A stretch of DNA of 33,369 nucleotides from a virus: IMG/VR virus record IMGVR_UViG_3300003873_000092, positions 1 to 33,369 of that record; one strand, 5' to 3'. Below are positions 12,849 through 22,800 of this stretch, one piece after another (position 1 is the first letter of the stretch; each line of letters begins with the position of its first letter). Under the pieces are notes generated by a model that saw nothing but the letters and a program-made list of their open reading frames with translations, ran no database searches and was not told where the DNA came from. The translations under genes were made by a program, and so were the position numbers.

Positions 12849-13836
12849 CCCAGAGAGCACAGAGACTACAAATAAGATAGTCAACGGAAACCCTACAGGT
12901 ATAGCAAATTTTGTAAATCCATCAAGAGTAGTTTATAAAACTATTTTTGAGGGACAGATAGCACGATTTTGGAATCCTGCAACAGTAAACCTTGTAGCAG
13001 ATAAAAAAGCTGTAAAAGGTTTGAGTGAGGCAGAGTTTAGAGCGTATGAGCTTACTTTTGGAAAACTCATCTTTAATGATAGTGTCATCACAAATAGACT
13101 TATGGATAATATTAACAATATTATTACAGACTCTATAGCAAATGCTTGTATAGCATTCCAAAGTGGAGAAGAGGCACTACATAGTTACTCTTACGCTTTT
13201 ATTGGCGATGATGTTCTTGGAAGTACAGATATTTATGAACTCTTTAGAAAAGATGAAGAGCTGAAAAAACTTGCAGATAAAATCAATGCTCGATACAGTT
13301 TGTTTGATGAAGAGGTACAACTAAGTGATGGAGAAAAAGCATTCGCAGCCATAGCAAACCTATGTTTAGAGGGTGTAAGCTTTCCTGCTGGCTTTATAGT
13401 TGTATGGGCATTAGGTAGTAAGATGATGGGAAGCGCAAGTATGATAACTGAAATCAGCCGTAATGAACTAGGCTCACACTTGCCACTTTACCAAAACATT
13501 TACAAACACATCAAAGAAGATACCGGTGTAAACATAGATGATCTTGCAAGAGATACAATCATAGAAGCAGGAGAAGATGAAAAAAGCTACTTAAAATACT
13601 CAACAAAAGGCGTAATGGGCTTCAGCGAAGAATCTATAAATAACTTTATGGACTGGATAGTAGATAACAGACTCAGAGAGCTAGAACTTGAGCGTTTACC
13701 ACAAAAGATAAATACTAATGATGGACTGATAAAAATATTTAAAAGTTACTCAGAACTCAACGAGACAAAAACAAACTTCTTTGAGGGAACTGTAAAGAAC
13801 TACTCAAAGCAGAGTTTAGATATGGATGATTTTTAA
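12832..13836 (+). CDS. nrdB: Class I ribonucleotide reductase, radical-generating small subunit
   Basis: With the large subunit NrdA it reduces ribonucleotides to deoxyribonucleotides. Metal-ligand candidates in the 334-residue protein are Asp83, Glu114 and His117 (SGEEALHSY), Glu180 (LCLEGVSF) and Glu212 and His216. The radical Tyr121 (H+4) is present. The last pair is spaced E-LGS-H, one residue longer than the usual E-x2-H. The C-terminal tail NYSKQSLDMDDF has the form of tails that dock on NrdA. No large subunit is seen in the window, so it may pair with the host NrdA. The start at 12832 has GGAGGAG upstream. Confidence 0.88.
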   Translation: MKKIYNPESTETTNKIVNGNPTGIANFVNPSRVVYKTIFEGQIARFWNPATVNLVADKKAVKGLSEAEFRAYELTFGKLIFNDSVITNRLMDNINNIITDSIANACIAFQSGEEALHSYSYAFIGDDVLGSTDIYELFRKDEELKKLADKINARYSLFDEEVQLSDGEKAFAAIANLCLEGVSFPAGFIVVWALGSKMMGSASMITEISRNELGSHLPLYQNIYKHIKEDTGVNIDDLARDTIIEAGEDEKSYLKYSTKGVMGFSEESINNFMDWIVDNRLRELELERLPQKINTNDGLIKIFKSYSELNETKTNFFEGTVKNYSKQSLDMDDF

Positions 13837-13891
13837 AATAAAGGAAAAATTAGTTATGATAGAAGAAGTCAAAGATTATATAGGAAAGAGT

Positions 13892-14257
13892 ATGAGAGAT
13901 ATTAAATTTAGAGCTTGGGATGAAGTAGATAAAAAGATAGTAAATTGGGATGAACTAAACTTTTATGCCTATGAGGGAACACTTATGCAATACACTGGTC
14001 TTAATGATAAAAATGATGTTGAAATTTATGAGGGGAGTATAGTTCAGGTTTACAATACAAAAATCAAGAAGTATGAAGTTGGTAATATAGCTATGAACAA
14101 TTTAGGTTGCTGGTCGGTAGTATTAAAAAACATTAAAGTGCCTATGTTCGAATTTATTGATAGTAGATTATCATTAGTGCATGATTTTTCAAGAATTGAA
14201 GTTATCGGAAATATCTATGAAAATATAGAACTTTCACAAGGAGAAAAATATGAATAA
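13892..14257 (+). CDS. YopX-domain protein, copy 3
   Basis: MRDIKFRAWDE, MQYTGLNDKNDVEIYEGSIV and IEVIGNIYEN define the family. I chose the ATG at 13892 by alignment with the two paralogues (AGGA lies 6 bases upstream). An in-frame ATG at 13856 with AAGGAA would add 12 residues and is also reasonable. The 121-residue protein lies 4 kb downstream of the other two copies, after nrdB, and overlaps the next gene by 8 bp. Confidence 0.8.
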   Translation: MRDIKFRAWDEVDKKIVNWDELNFYAYEGTLMQYTGLNDKNDVEIYEGSIVQVYNTKIKKYEVGNIAMNNLGCWSVVLKNIKVPMFEFIDSRLSLVHDFSRIEVIGNIYENIELSQGEKYE

Positions 14258-14633
14258 TGAAGGTCTTAAAATAAGCATGACTGTTACAGATGACAAATTA
14301 TCTCCACGAGATGATGAATTTGTAAAATGTATTGATTTTAATATTCAAGACTATAAAAATAAAATCTTTGATAAATTAAAAGAATATGCTAAAAATTATA
14401 ATACTGCTGATTGTATATTTGCTACACGAAAAATTATACATCAGATTCCTGCATCATTAAATTACGAACAAGGCACGCAAGCAATAGGTTTAATTTTATA
14501 TGGTCTTCCACTGTTAGAATACAATTTAGAAGATAAAAATACAGTATTAATGGATTATCAATTAAAATTCATTAATATGCATCAGAGACCTGCAAAAATT
14601 ATTTTACTTGAGCAAGTAGATCATTTTCAATAA
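14250..14633 (+). CDS. Hypothetical protein, end of the early/middle operon
   Basis: This 127-residue protein is not recognised. It is mostly helical (IQDYKNKIFDKLKEYAKNYN, then ATRKIIHQIPASLNYEQGTQ) with an aliphatic C-terminal segment. It starts within the last codons of the third YopX gene (AAGGAG upstream) and its end overlaps the convergent integrase gene by 30 bp. It therefore closes the plus-strand operon. Confidence 0.5.
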   Translation: MNNEGLKISMTVTDDKLSPRDDEFVKCIDFNIQDYKNKIFDKLKEYAKNYNTADCIFATRKIIHQIPASLNYEQGTQAIGLILYGLPLLEYNLEDKNTVLMDYQLKFINMHQRPAKIILLEQVDHFQ

Positions 14634-15608
14634 TCCCGTCAATAACCCCACTAGCCATCTCACTAGACTTTGCTCTGCCATTGCAGAAACTATTACATTT
14701 CGAAGATAGTGAATTCCAAAATTATCATCATTCAATCTTTTTTTTAATTTATTTACAGCCTTGCGAATATCAACAATGTGTGAGCCAGTCTTGCGAGAAG
14801 TAAATACCCACTCACTTACTTTAGGTATCTCTTTGAGATTCTCTTTGATAACATCAGGGAGAAATATCTTCTGCTCTTCATTATTTTTAGTATTGCGAAG
14901 TATATAGTAAGAATTATCTATGCTCACATCTTCCCACCGAAGCGTAAGTATCTCTCCTTTTCTTCTGCCTTGAAGAGCAAATAGAAAAAGTGTTAAGTAA
15001 AAAGGATCTTCTTTAAACTCTGCATATATTGCTTTGTGTATTTTATTGAGTTCCATACCTGCTTCACTTACTATCTTTTTAGTTTTAGGAAGTTTTATAA
15101 CTATGCCATCAAGAGGATTGTATGAGATAAGTCTGTTTGCAATGGCACTTTTAAAAGCAGGGGAGAGTGCTTCAAGAGTCTGCTTGATGGTTCGAGGGGC
15201 AAGCCCTAAATCTTCTTGACTCTTTATGCTTTGTTTTATGTGAAGTTGCCGAATATCAATAACCTTTTTCATTCCACAAATAGGACTTACATATCTTTCA
15301 TAGTGACTTTTACGAGTTTTCGTATTGTTTGTATCAGGTCGTAACTCAAAAAAACTTTTCATAAACTCATCAAGAGTAACCTTATCACTAAGCACAGCAT
15401 CTTTTTTATCATTCTTAATCTTCATAAGGTCGGCACGAGCACTGAATATCTTGTCTTTTTTACTCCAACCTACTTTAGATGTTAAGTCTATAAGACCGCT
15501 ATATTCTTTTTTTTCATAAGTAAATCTATACAAAAATATAGAATATTTTTTATCAGTCCATAACCCAGTCTCTACTTTCAGAGGATAATCTTTCCTATCA
15601 ATTGCCAT
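14604..15608 (-). CDS. int: Phage integrase (tyrosine recombinase) with disrupted catalytic C-terminus
   Basis: This 334-residue protein has an N-terminal arm-binding-like part, a core-binding SAM-like region (about 75-170) and a catalytic domain. The catalytic domain shows Arg in GRRKGEILTLRW, Lys in ILRNTKNNEEQ, and H300/R303 in GIHYLRN. After SAMAEQ (308-313) the expected G-H and T-x-x-x-Y motifs are missing, and the frame reads a Leu/Trp-rich tail of 21 residues. Another frame from about 14672 gives SEMASGVIDGIIENDLL, which looks like the natural end of such integrases. A deletion of about 90 bp with a frameshift explains this best. The gene is next to the att region and is probably unable to recombine. 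Confidence 0.75.
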   Translation of the reverse strand: MAIDRKDYPLKVETGLWTDKKYSIFLYRFTYEKKEYSGLIDLTSKVGWSKKDKIFSARADLMKIKNDKKDAVLSDKVTLDEFMKSFFELRPDTNNTKTRKSHYERYVSPICGMKKVIDIRQLHIKQSIKSQEDLGLAPRTIKQTLEALSPAFKSAIANRLISYNPLDGIVIKLPKTKKIVSEAGMELNKIHKAIYAEFKEDPFYLTLFLFALQGRRKGEILTLRWEDVSIDNSYYILRNTKNNEEQKIFLPDVIKENLKEIPKVSEWVFTSRKTGSHIVDIRKAVNKLKKRLNDDNFGIHYLRNVIVSAMAEQSLVRWLVGLLTGLLKMIYLLK

Positions 15609-15635
15609 AAATATAATCCCTACTTTATATTATAA

Positions 15636-15656
15636 GGTACCAAGATGGGTACCAAG
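15636..15656. promoter_or_regulatory. Left pair of integrase arm-type sites (candidate)
   Basis: GGTACCAAG occurs at 15636-15644 and again at 15648-15656, a 12-bp spacing. The pair lies just upstream of int and about 107 bp from the tRNA-derived core. A matching pair with identical 12-bp spacing lies on the other side of the core. Confidence 0.6.
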
Positions 15657-15762
15657 TACGCAGATAGAAGTATAGGTAAATATATATTAAGATAGAATTA
15701 CAAAGCCCAAAGATAGGCAAATAAATAGAGAAATAAACATAAAAGTAATCAAGCTCTTTTGT

Positions 15763-15807
15763 CTCATAACGGAGTGGTCATGTGTTCGAGTCACATAGAA
15801 CCCACCA
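15763..15807 (+). other. Attachment-site core: 3' part of a CAT-anticodon tRNA
   Basis: The sequence runs from an anticodon loop (CTCATAA, anticodon CAT at 15765-15767) through the 3' half of the anticodon stem (CGGAG). It continues through a T-arm (ATGTG-TTCGAGT-CACAT, perfect 5-bp stem), the acceptor strand AGAACCC, discriminator A and CCA. The 5' half is absent: bases before the loop do not pair with CGGAG. It is therefore a tRNA fragment (Met or Ile2 type) of the kind used as integrase crossover sites, not a working tRNA. Integration would restore the host gene's 3' end. Confidence 0.75.
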
Positions 15808-15877
15808 CTTGTAAACTCCCTAAACACTGAACTTTCAAAGACTTTAAAAAATAAAAATTCTATTTAAGTTTTCAATG

Positions 15878-15895
15878 GGTACCAATATAGGTACC
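15878..15895. promoter_or_regulatory. Right pair of integrase arm-type sites (candidate)
   Basis: GGTACC occurs at 15878-15883 and 15890-15895, again 12 bp apart and about 70 bp beyond the tRNA-derived core. It mirrors the left pair. Two arm pairs around a tRNA core is the usual plan of attP for lambda-type integrases. The intervening sequence 15609-15899 holds no other gene. Confidence 0.6.
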
Positions 15896-15899
15896 GAGA

Positions 15900-16583
15900 T
15901 TAACTTATTTTTTCATCACTAGAAACTTCAATTACTCCCTCTGTATTCTGCTCTTGTAACATTAACTGTTCAAGCTGTTCAACACTCATTTCATTAAGTT
16001 CTTCAGCACTATAGTTTCCATTGGAATTAAATATAACAGTATCAGGACTTTTTCCAAAACGAGCCTCTTTTGCCATCTTGTGTATTTCACTACTTGCTTT
16101 GATGTCTGCCTGTTTGATTTTAGTTACATCTTTTTTCACTTGGTTACTAAGTACAATACTACTGAGCATCGAGTTCTTAAACATTTGCGCATCAAAGTAA
16201 TCCGCCTGCACAGATGCAAGCAGGGCTATATCTGCTTCTGCCTTAGCTTGAAGTTCTGCATTAGAGTTTGCAAGGTTAAGTATGCCATCTACTTCTATGC
16301 TTCCTTCTTTCGTAACTCCATGATATTTAGTAATGCGATTTTTCATCTCATCATAAACACTTGTAGCCTCTAGCTCTTCACGCAATTTTTTCGCAGTCTG
16401 TTCGACTTTTCCAGCTTTAGAACCTTTAAGCCATATGCCGCCGTACTCTTCTCTGTCGTCATTCTTCCAGTCACTCAGCGTTGCAAGACCTACATTTTCC
16501 TGCTTTGCTATGTCACTCAAAGTCATATTCATAACTTCAAATAAAGCCCTACATCGAAATCGTATCTCTATATCCCAAGCCAT
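15900..16583 (-). CDS. Probable terminase small subunit
   Basis: The protein has 227 residues. The N-terminus is a DNA-binding helix-turn-helix (RCRALFEVMNMTLSDIAKQE then VGLATLSDWKND), as in small terminase and DUF1804 proteins. A long helical middle follows (LANSNAELQAKAEADIALLA) that could form the oligomerisation core, and the tail is acidic and Gln/Glu-rich. Small terminases recognise the packaging site and bring in the large ATPase/nuclease. It is the last gene of the virion operon, its start overlapping the DUF5664 gene (TAATG). No large terminase is in the window, so it must lie beyond the right edge if this reading is right. Confidence 0.65.
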   Translation of the reverse strand: MAWDIEIRFRCRALFEVMNMTLSDIAKQENVGLATLSDWKNDDREEYGGIWLKGSKAGKVEQTAKKLREELEATSVYDEMKNRITKYHGVTKEGSIEVDGILNLANSNAELQAKAEADIALLASVQADYFDAQMFKNSMLSSIVLSNQVKKDVTKIKQADIKASSEIHKMAKEARFGKSPDTVIFNSNGNYSAEELNEMSVEQLEQLMLQEQNTEGVIEVSSDEKIS

Positions 16584-16867
16584 TATTTCCCCTCCCTGTC
16601 AAAACTATCTAAAAACATCAAGTTACACGCAGCATGGTAAAGATGCGAAACACCGCTCTCTTCATCGCACTTATTCCCCTGTAAATAGTCATATATATGT
16701 CTCAACAATGCATCTTCATATCGCTGCCTATCATCACACTTTTTCCAGTTTCCAACACTATATTTTTTAGCACCCAATGTCAAAACCTTTGCCGTTCCTT
16801 TTAAAAATTGAGGCTCTATTAGTGACATCATAATCTTTCCGTCATCAGCTTTTACAAATTCACTCAT
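16583..16867 (-). CDS. DUF5664 dATP/dGTP diphosphohydrolase-like protein
   Basis: This 94-residue protein has the DUF5664 pattern. KADDGKIMMSLIEP is followed by LTLGAKKYSVGNW, then the helical active-site-like segment RYEDALLRHIYDYLQGNKCD and SGVSHLYHAACNLMFLDSF with ordered His, Asp and Glu residues. Related proteins are annotated as dATP/dGTP diphosphohydrolases; a role in nucleotide-pool adjustment is likely but the substrate is not known here. Its ATG follows the giant gene's TAG stop directly, so the two are translationally coupled. Confidence 0.75.
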   Translation of the reverse strand: MSEFVKADDGKIMMSLIEPQFLKGTAKVLTLGAKKYSVGNWKKCDDRQRYEDALLRHIYDYLQGNKCDEESGVSHLYHAACNLMFLDSFDREGK

Positions 16868-19800
16868 CTACTCCACCACCTGTATCTTTTTAAGTTGATC
16901 TTCTATCTGGTTTGTTATAGTTTGTAACTCTTCGTTCTTTTTGTCATACGCATCTTTTATCATACGCTCTTTTTGTGCTTTAGATAATTTCTTATCGTAT
17001 GTTATATTCTCAACACCTATCTTGATCTTAGTAAGCGTTCCATTCACTTTTTTAAGCATCTTATCTAAAACTAAATACGCTTGATTCTCTTTTGAAGACA
17101 TATACTCTTTTACATTCTTACCTTTATCCGTGAAAGCCTCTTTTCTCTTTTTGTCGTAACTTGCTTTTACAGAACCAGCTTTTTGCATAAGTTCATAGTA
17201 TTTTTCAGTATATTTAGTACGAGTATCTATAGGCTTGCCATGAAATCTATATGTTAAAAATTCCATAGGGTCACGGGCAAAAGGTCTTGCGCCCCATGCT
17301 TTTTTATTCCATAGCATATTCTCTGTAGCTTCTTCAACCATTTTTGCAGTAAGCCCAAGATAACCATCAACATAGTGCTGTATCTTAATAGGACTTGCAC
17401 CTGTAGCTCTCCCTAGCTCTTTGTAAAGTAAAGGAGTTGTAGAAAAATACTGGTCACTTAAATCATCAAGATTTTTCATATTATATGGAACTATCGGAGC
17501 ACCAGTCCAGTTCTTATTTGTCATATCTTCAAGCATAGGCTGAAACAGTCCACTTACATCACCAACACTAAACATTGTCTTTGCACTCCATACAAAGTCT
17601 TGTGCAGCTTCTTTTCCATGTTTAGTATAAATTCCGTCTGCTATTATCTCAGGTATAGCAGAAAAACCGAACCCGATGTCATAAGGTCGAGGTATTTTTA
17701 TGTGTTTATCTCCTATAAAGAAGTGCCAATACATAAGCTTATTGTCACGAGTAAGCTTTTTGTATCTGTCATCATCTCTATTTTGTAACCAAAGAGCAAG
17801 TGTAAATCCAACTATCATTCCACCAGTAGCATAGATCTTCACTTTGTGTTTTTGTATCTCTCCGAGGTCATTTTTAAACTTCACTGCATTACTAAGCTTC
17901 ATCTCTCCGCTTATTGAGAAAATTCTACGAGCTGTTTTATCTATACCAACTATTCCAGCTTTCATAAAAGGAACAGTTGCCATAAAACCACTTATTGCAG
18001 TATCACTTCCTTTTATTGCAAAGTCCGTACTGACCTCACGAGCTTCATAAGAACTTTGAGCATTACTCTTTCCTGCATTTTGTGCAAGCTCAAAATCTCC
18101 AACTCTCGTACCATACTCAAATATATCAGCACCATACTCCATAGCACTTATCACCCTTGAGAGCACATCAAAACCACGAGCTACTTTCAACATTTCCATA
18201 GCTTGCGACTCGCCGCCAAGTGTTGTTCTGCGAGTTCCATATCCTGCACCACTTGCCATAAACTCTTTGTAAACTTTATTTTGTGTTATAAAATGATACA
18301 TCCCACGCATACTGCTATAAATAGGTATAAACTTGTTTTTACTGAGTACACTTGCACTGACTGTATCTCGTGCAAAGTTTGTAAGATAAAAAAGAGGATT
18401 ATTTGTAATATTCCAAGTCATTATATTTTTTATACTCATCAGCCCTTGAACAAAATAACCATACTGAGAACCTTTAAATGATGTGAGTGCATCAACAAGT
18501 GCAGCATCTTTTGTCTCAAAATAGACCCTCTTATCATCTATTATTGCACTATCTATATAACTGCTGCCATCACTCAATGGTGGATGCCCATGAGTCCAAA
18601 ATTCTAATGCAGATGGATTATCTAAAAGATTCTGCTCTATCTCATTTACATCTACTATCACATCACTTTGAATATCCCCACTGAGTATCTGTCCATCTTT
18701 TGCAACAGTCACACCAAGTTCTGCCATTATCTGTGCCACTTTCTTCGCCTGCTGTTGCATATCACTTTTTACAAGTTTATCTGCTGTACTTATCTTTGTC
18801 GCATACACACCACCCATATCACTCTTCTCAAGCATCTCGTAAAAGAGAGTTTTCCCTCGGGAAACTAAAGCCTCTTTTATGTTTGCCTGCAATCCATCCA
18901 AAATGTTCTCCATAATGTTACCAAGAGAATGTGTTCCACCTGTAAGCCTTTTTCCAATAGTGGCACTTCCTACACCGCCATTTTGAATAGACTCTATAAC
19001 ACGATTAAATGGCACATAGTTTTTATTCATCTCTTTAAAATTCTCTCTTTGAGAAGTTGTTATTAAGTTCATGGCTACATAAAAGTCAAGCATCTTATCG
19101 TTAAAATCTTGATACTCTTCAAAAACTTCTTTAAACTCAGGATGTTGTTGTTCAAGCTTGAGCCCTGCTGCTATCTCATCTTTTGTAATAAGATTCTCTC
19201 TTCCTTGTTTCATAAGCTCGCTCGCTCTTTTTGCCACAAGATAATCAGAAAAAAGCTTCACTCTCTCTTTTCCAACACTCGTTACAGGTGCAAACACATC
19301 ATTAAGAGCTTTTCCAGAGTAAGTGATGTCTCCATTCTCTTTTACAGTAGGAACCCCAAAGTTCATAGTAGAGTGAAGTATAGAACTCACGCCATTGACA
19401 AGTTGGAGTGATTTGTACGCACTATCAAGTGCATCCCCACTTACATCGCCTTTTATCTCAGCTTCTATTCTCTTGATTGTATGAAGTCTATCTATAACTT
19501 TTTGTCTTATATCTTTACCTATCTCTTTTTGACTTCTCTGTATCTTCTTAGCAACACTGTTAAGTTTTCCGCCTTGCTTTCCTCTAAGAGATACATCGCT
19601 CCCTTGATAATAAAACTGGTGCATACCCTCTTGCAGTTGTTGCATTTTCTTTTGAAGCACTTTATCACTTGCAAGTTTTACCTCAAAATCTGCCAACATA
19701 TTAGGAGCAACATTTTCAAGTGTATTGTAGTTTGAAAGATAGAGTCGCACAAACTCAGCAAATCCTTCACTCACCGCTTTTTTAGGGTCAGTAGTATAAC

Positions 19801-22800
19801 TCAGCGCTTTTACCTCTTCTTTGTTTTTCAAAATTGCAAGTCTGAAAAAACTGTCTTTTGCTTTTTTTGTAGGGTTTTTATAGTAAAAGTCCAAGTAGTG
19901 AGCCATCTCATGAGCCATTATTTCTACATCACTGTAGTTCTTTACACGAATAGCAGTATCATCTCTTTTATAAACCCCAAGAGCGCTTTTTCCTTTCAAC
20001 TTACCATCATATAAGCGATTCCCTATAATATCACTCAAATATACACGAATACTGTCTGCGTTCATAGGCTCATCAAGTGTTGGAAGAGAAACAGCTTTTG
20101 CACCTATGTAGTACACATCGCCAACAGGTCTCTCTGGAAGTCCGCTAAAGCTATAACATGGAACATAGTTCACACCTGCTTCATCATATCCATTCGCACG
20201 TGCATAGTTATTTGTAACTTCTGTCTCTTTTATGTTTTTACTATCGAGATTGCTTTTACTCTTTTCTTTCAGTTCTTGTGATGCAGTGAGTGTTTTTGCC
20301 GATTGCACAGGCATCTTCATAAAGCTTTGTGTGTCACTATTGTCGCTCTCTTTATTTTCACTCTCAAGTATCTGCTGCTCTGTATAGGCTTCCTTTATCT
20401 TCTCTATATCAACATTTTTTCCATCATGTGTAAACTCATCGGTAATAAACTTCGTATCTGCAAGTTGTGCTGCTTGTTGCTTTTCTCTCTCTTTGAGTTT
20501 TACCTCTGTATCTTTTATCTCCTGCTCATACTCTTTTATGGTGTTAAAGTACTTCGCTTTTCTCTCTTTGAGTCCATCTATGTATTTTTTGAGCTTCTGC
20601 TTTTTCTCTGCTTCATCTTTTATGTTCTCATACTTAGGAAGATTTTTCTCTTTTAAATTTTCATCTATCCCCGCTATGGCATTCGTATAGTTTTTAATAG
20701 AACCATTTTTAATCTCTACATCTGATCTAAGCTTCTCAACAAGATTACGCAAGTTGTTAGCATCTACTGCAGCATTATCTATCACTCTCTGCTTTCTAAG
20801 TCGCTCTCTCTCAAAAGGGTCACTCTCTAAATCTATAATAGCTTGATAAGGATCCGTAGTGTTTGTGTTGCTTATGCTTGATACACCATCTTCTACATTT
20901 ATGTCACTGTTGTCAGTAAAACCATATATGTCATTAAACCCTCTTTTTGCTATTACTATGTCATAACTACGTCTGTCAAATGTTCCAAGTTGGAAAAATT
21001 GATGCACTCTTACCTCTGCATTTTCATTCCCTTGTCGTACACCTCTGTTGCTTCGCTGCTCTATCTCATCAGGGCGAAAAGGAATATCAAGCTGATATAT
21101 GTCAGTTGTTTTTTTGTTTAAATCCACACCGACACCAAGCTTTGATGTGTTGCCTATAATGACTTTTATTTTTCCATCATTATACATATCCATAATTCTG
21201 TTAAGCATATCTGGCTTGATTGAACCTTTATAGACTTTCCCTGTAGTAGGGTTTACAAAACCTGCACCATTAACAAACACGACCTCATTATCATCAAAAA
21301 GACCAGTATCGAGTATTTTATTGCGTATCTCTTCATGGGTGCTTGTTGTGCTTCCGTCCTCGTTCTTAACAGTAAGCCTGTCTAAAAATATTATCTGCCC
21401 ACTGTTAGAGTTCTCTTTATACTGCTTACTTACAAGCTCTATAGTTTTTTCTATCTTGTTATTTTCTGCTGTCTGTTCATCCTCTTGTATAAGCTGAGTG
21501 AGTTCCTCTTTTGTAAATTGAGATTTCCCTTTGCTTCCTATATCATAAAGTCTCAAATCAATGCTTGCACTTCTCCCAGCTCCCATCGCCACAAGAGGTA
21601 TCTCTACATTTTCAGGTAATTCTTGCCCGCTTTTTACAAGCTTACCGTCTTCTATTGCTTTTAAAAGTCTATGCTGCACATCTCCAAATATTGCTTCGCC
21701 TGCTTTTGAAAGCTTCAGGTAGTGCTGTACATCTATCTGTTTAGGTCGTGGTAAGTCTGGCATAGATTCAAAACCTTTGTAGTCAACAAATCTATCAAGT
21801 ATCTTTGACAACCAGTCAAGGTTTTTCATGCTCGCTAAACCTTCACGTTTTACTATCTTACCAGTTGAATCCGTTGTCTCATAGTTTTCTATATCATAAA
21901 AAGTATCTACAAAATCTTTTGAACTATCTATGCCATACTCTTTAAGTATATTCTCGTCAAGATGCTGCAAAAGAGTATAAAGTTCAAGCGGTTTGTTTGG
22001 GGTAGGTGTTCCAGTCAAGAGGATGACATTGTTTCCATTATTGTGTTGAGAAACATATTTGCTCTTAAATCTAAAGTCATAACTTCGCATACTCCCAAGT
22101 GTAGCGCCGTATGGCTGCGCTCCCTCTTTTATGTCTTTAGTTGTAAGTGCTTTTCCATTTTTGTCATAGTACTTTATAGCTACAGTTGCACCAAGTCCAC
22201 CTTTTACATCGCTTCCTTGCATCCCTATGTTCTTATAGTACTGCACTTCATCTGCTATAAGCCCATCAAATCCAAGCTTTGCAAAGTCAAACTCTACATC
22301 TCCACCATAAGCAGCTCTGAGTCCGTTTTTAAGAGCTTGCCTCTTATTCTCAGCACTTACTATCTCTTTTTGCTTTTTCTTGCTTGCACCTTCCTCTGCC
22401 TCTTCTGCTTTTATCATCTGTGCAACCAAATCATCTACATACTCACTTAGCACATCCGCAGGAAGCCCAAATTTTTGGAACATTGTGTCGCCTATTATTG
22501 TAAAGTCGTAGCGATTGTTTGCAAGATCAAAAGCCATCTGTTCTTTTTCATCTTTAGAGAGTTGTGTCCACTCTTTTGCATTGCCTTTATTCTTTCCAGA
22601 TTTTACCTTTGGAAACTCAAACACACTTGCATCAGGATAAAGCTCTTTTACTGTCTCTTCCCACTGTGCGATCGTATTTACAGGAACGACAAAAAGAGGT
22701 TTTTTCATCACACCTTGGTCAAGCAGGTTTTTAACAGCTACAACAGCAGTGATTGTTTTACCACCCCCAGGAGCAAAAGCTAAAACACCTTTTTTATTAA

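Noticed and set aside
15763-15807. Functional tRNA gene
   Set aside because: The 5' half is missing: bases before the anticodon loop do not pair with CGGAG and no acceptor 5' strand GGGTTCT lies at the right distance.
21962-22450. 162-residue plus-strand frame antisense to the helicase part of the giant gene
   Set aside because: Composition is Cys/Phe/Leu-rich, as expected when reading the complement of a Lys/Glu-rich helicase; a shadow frame.
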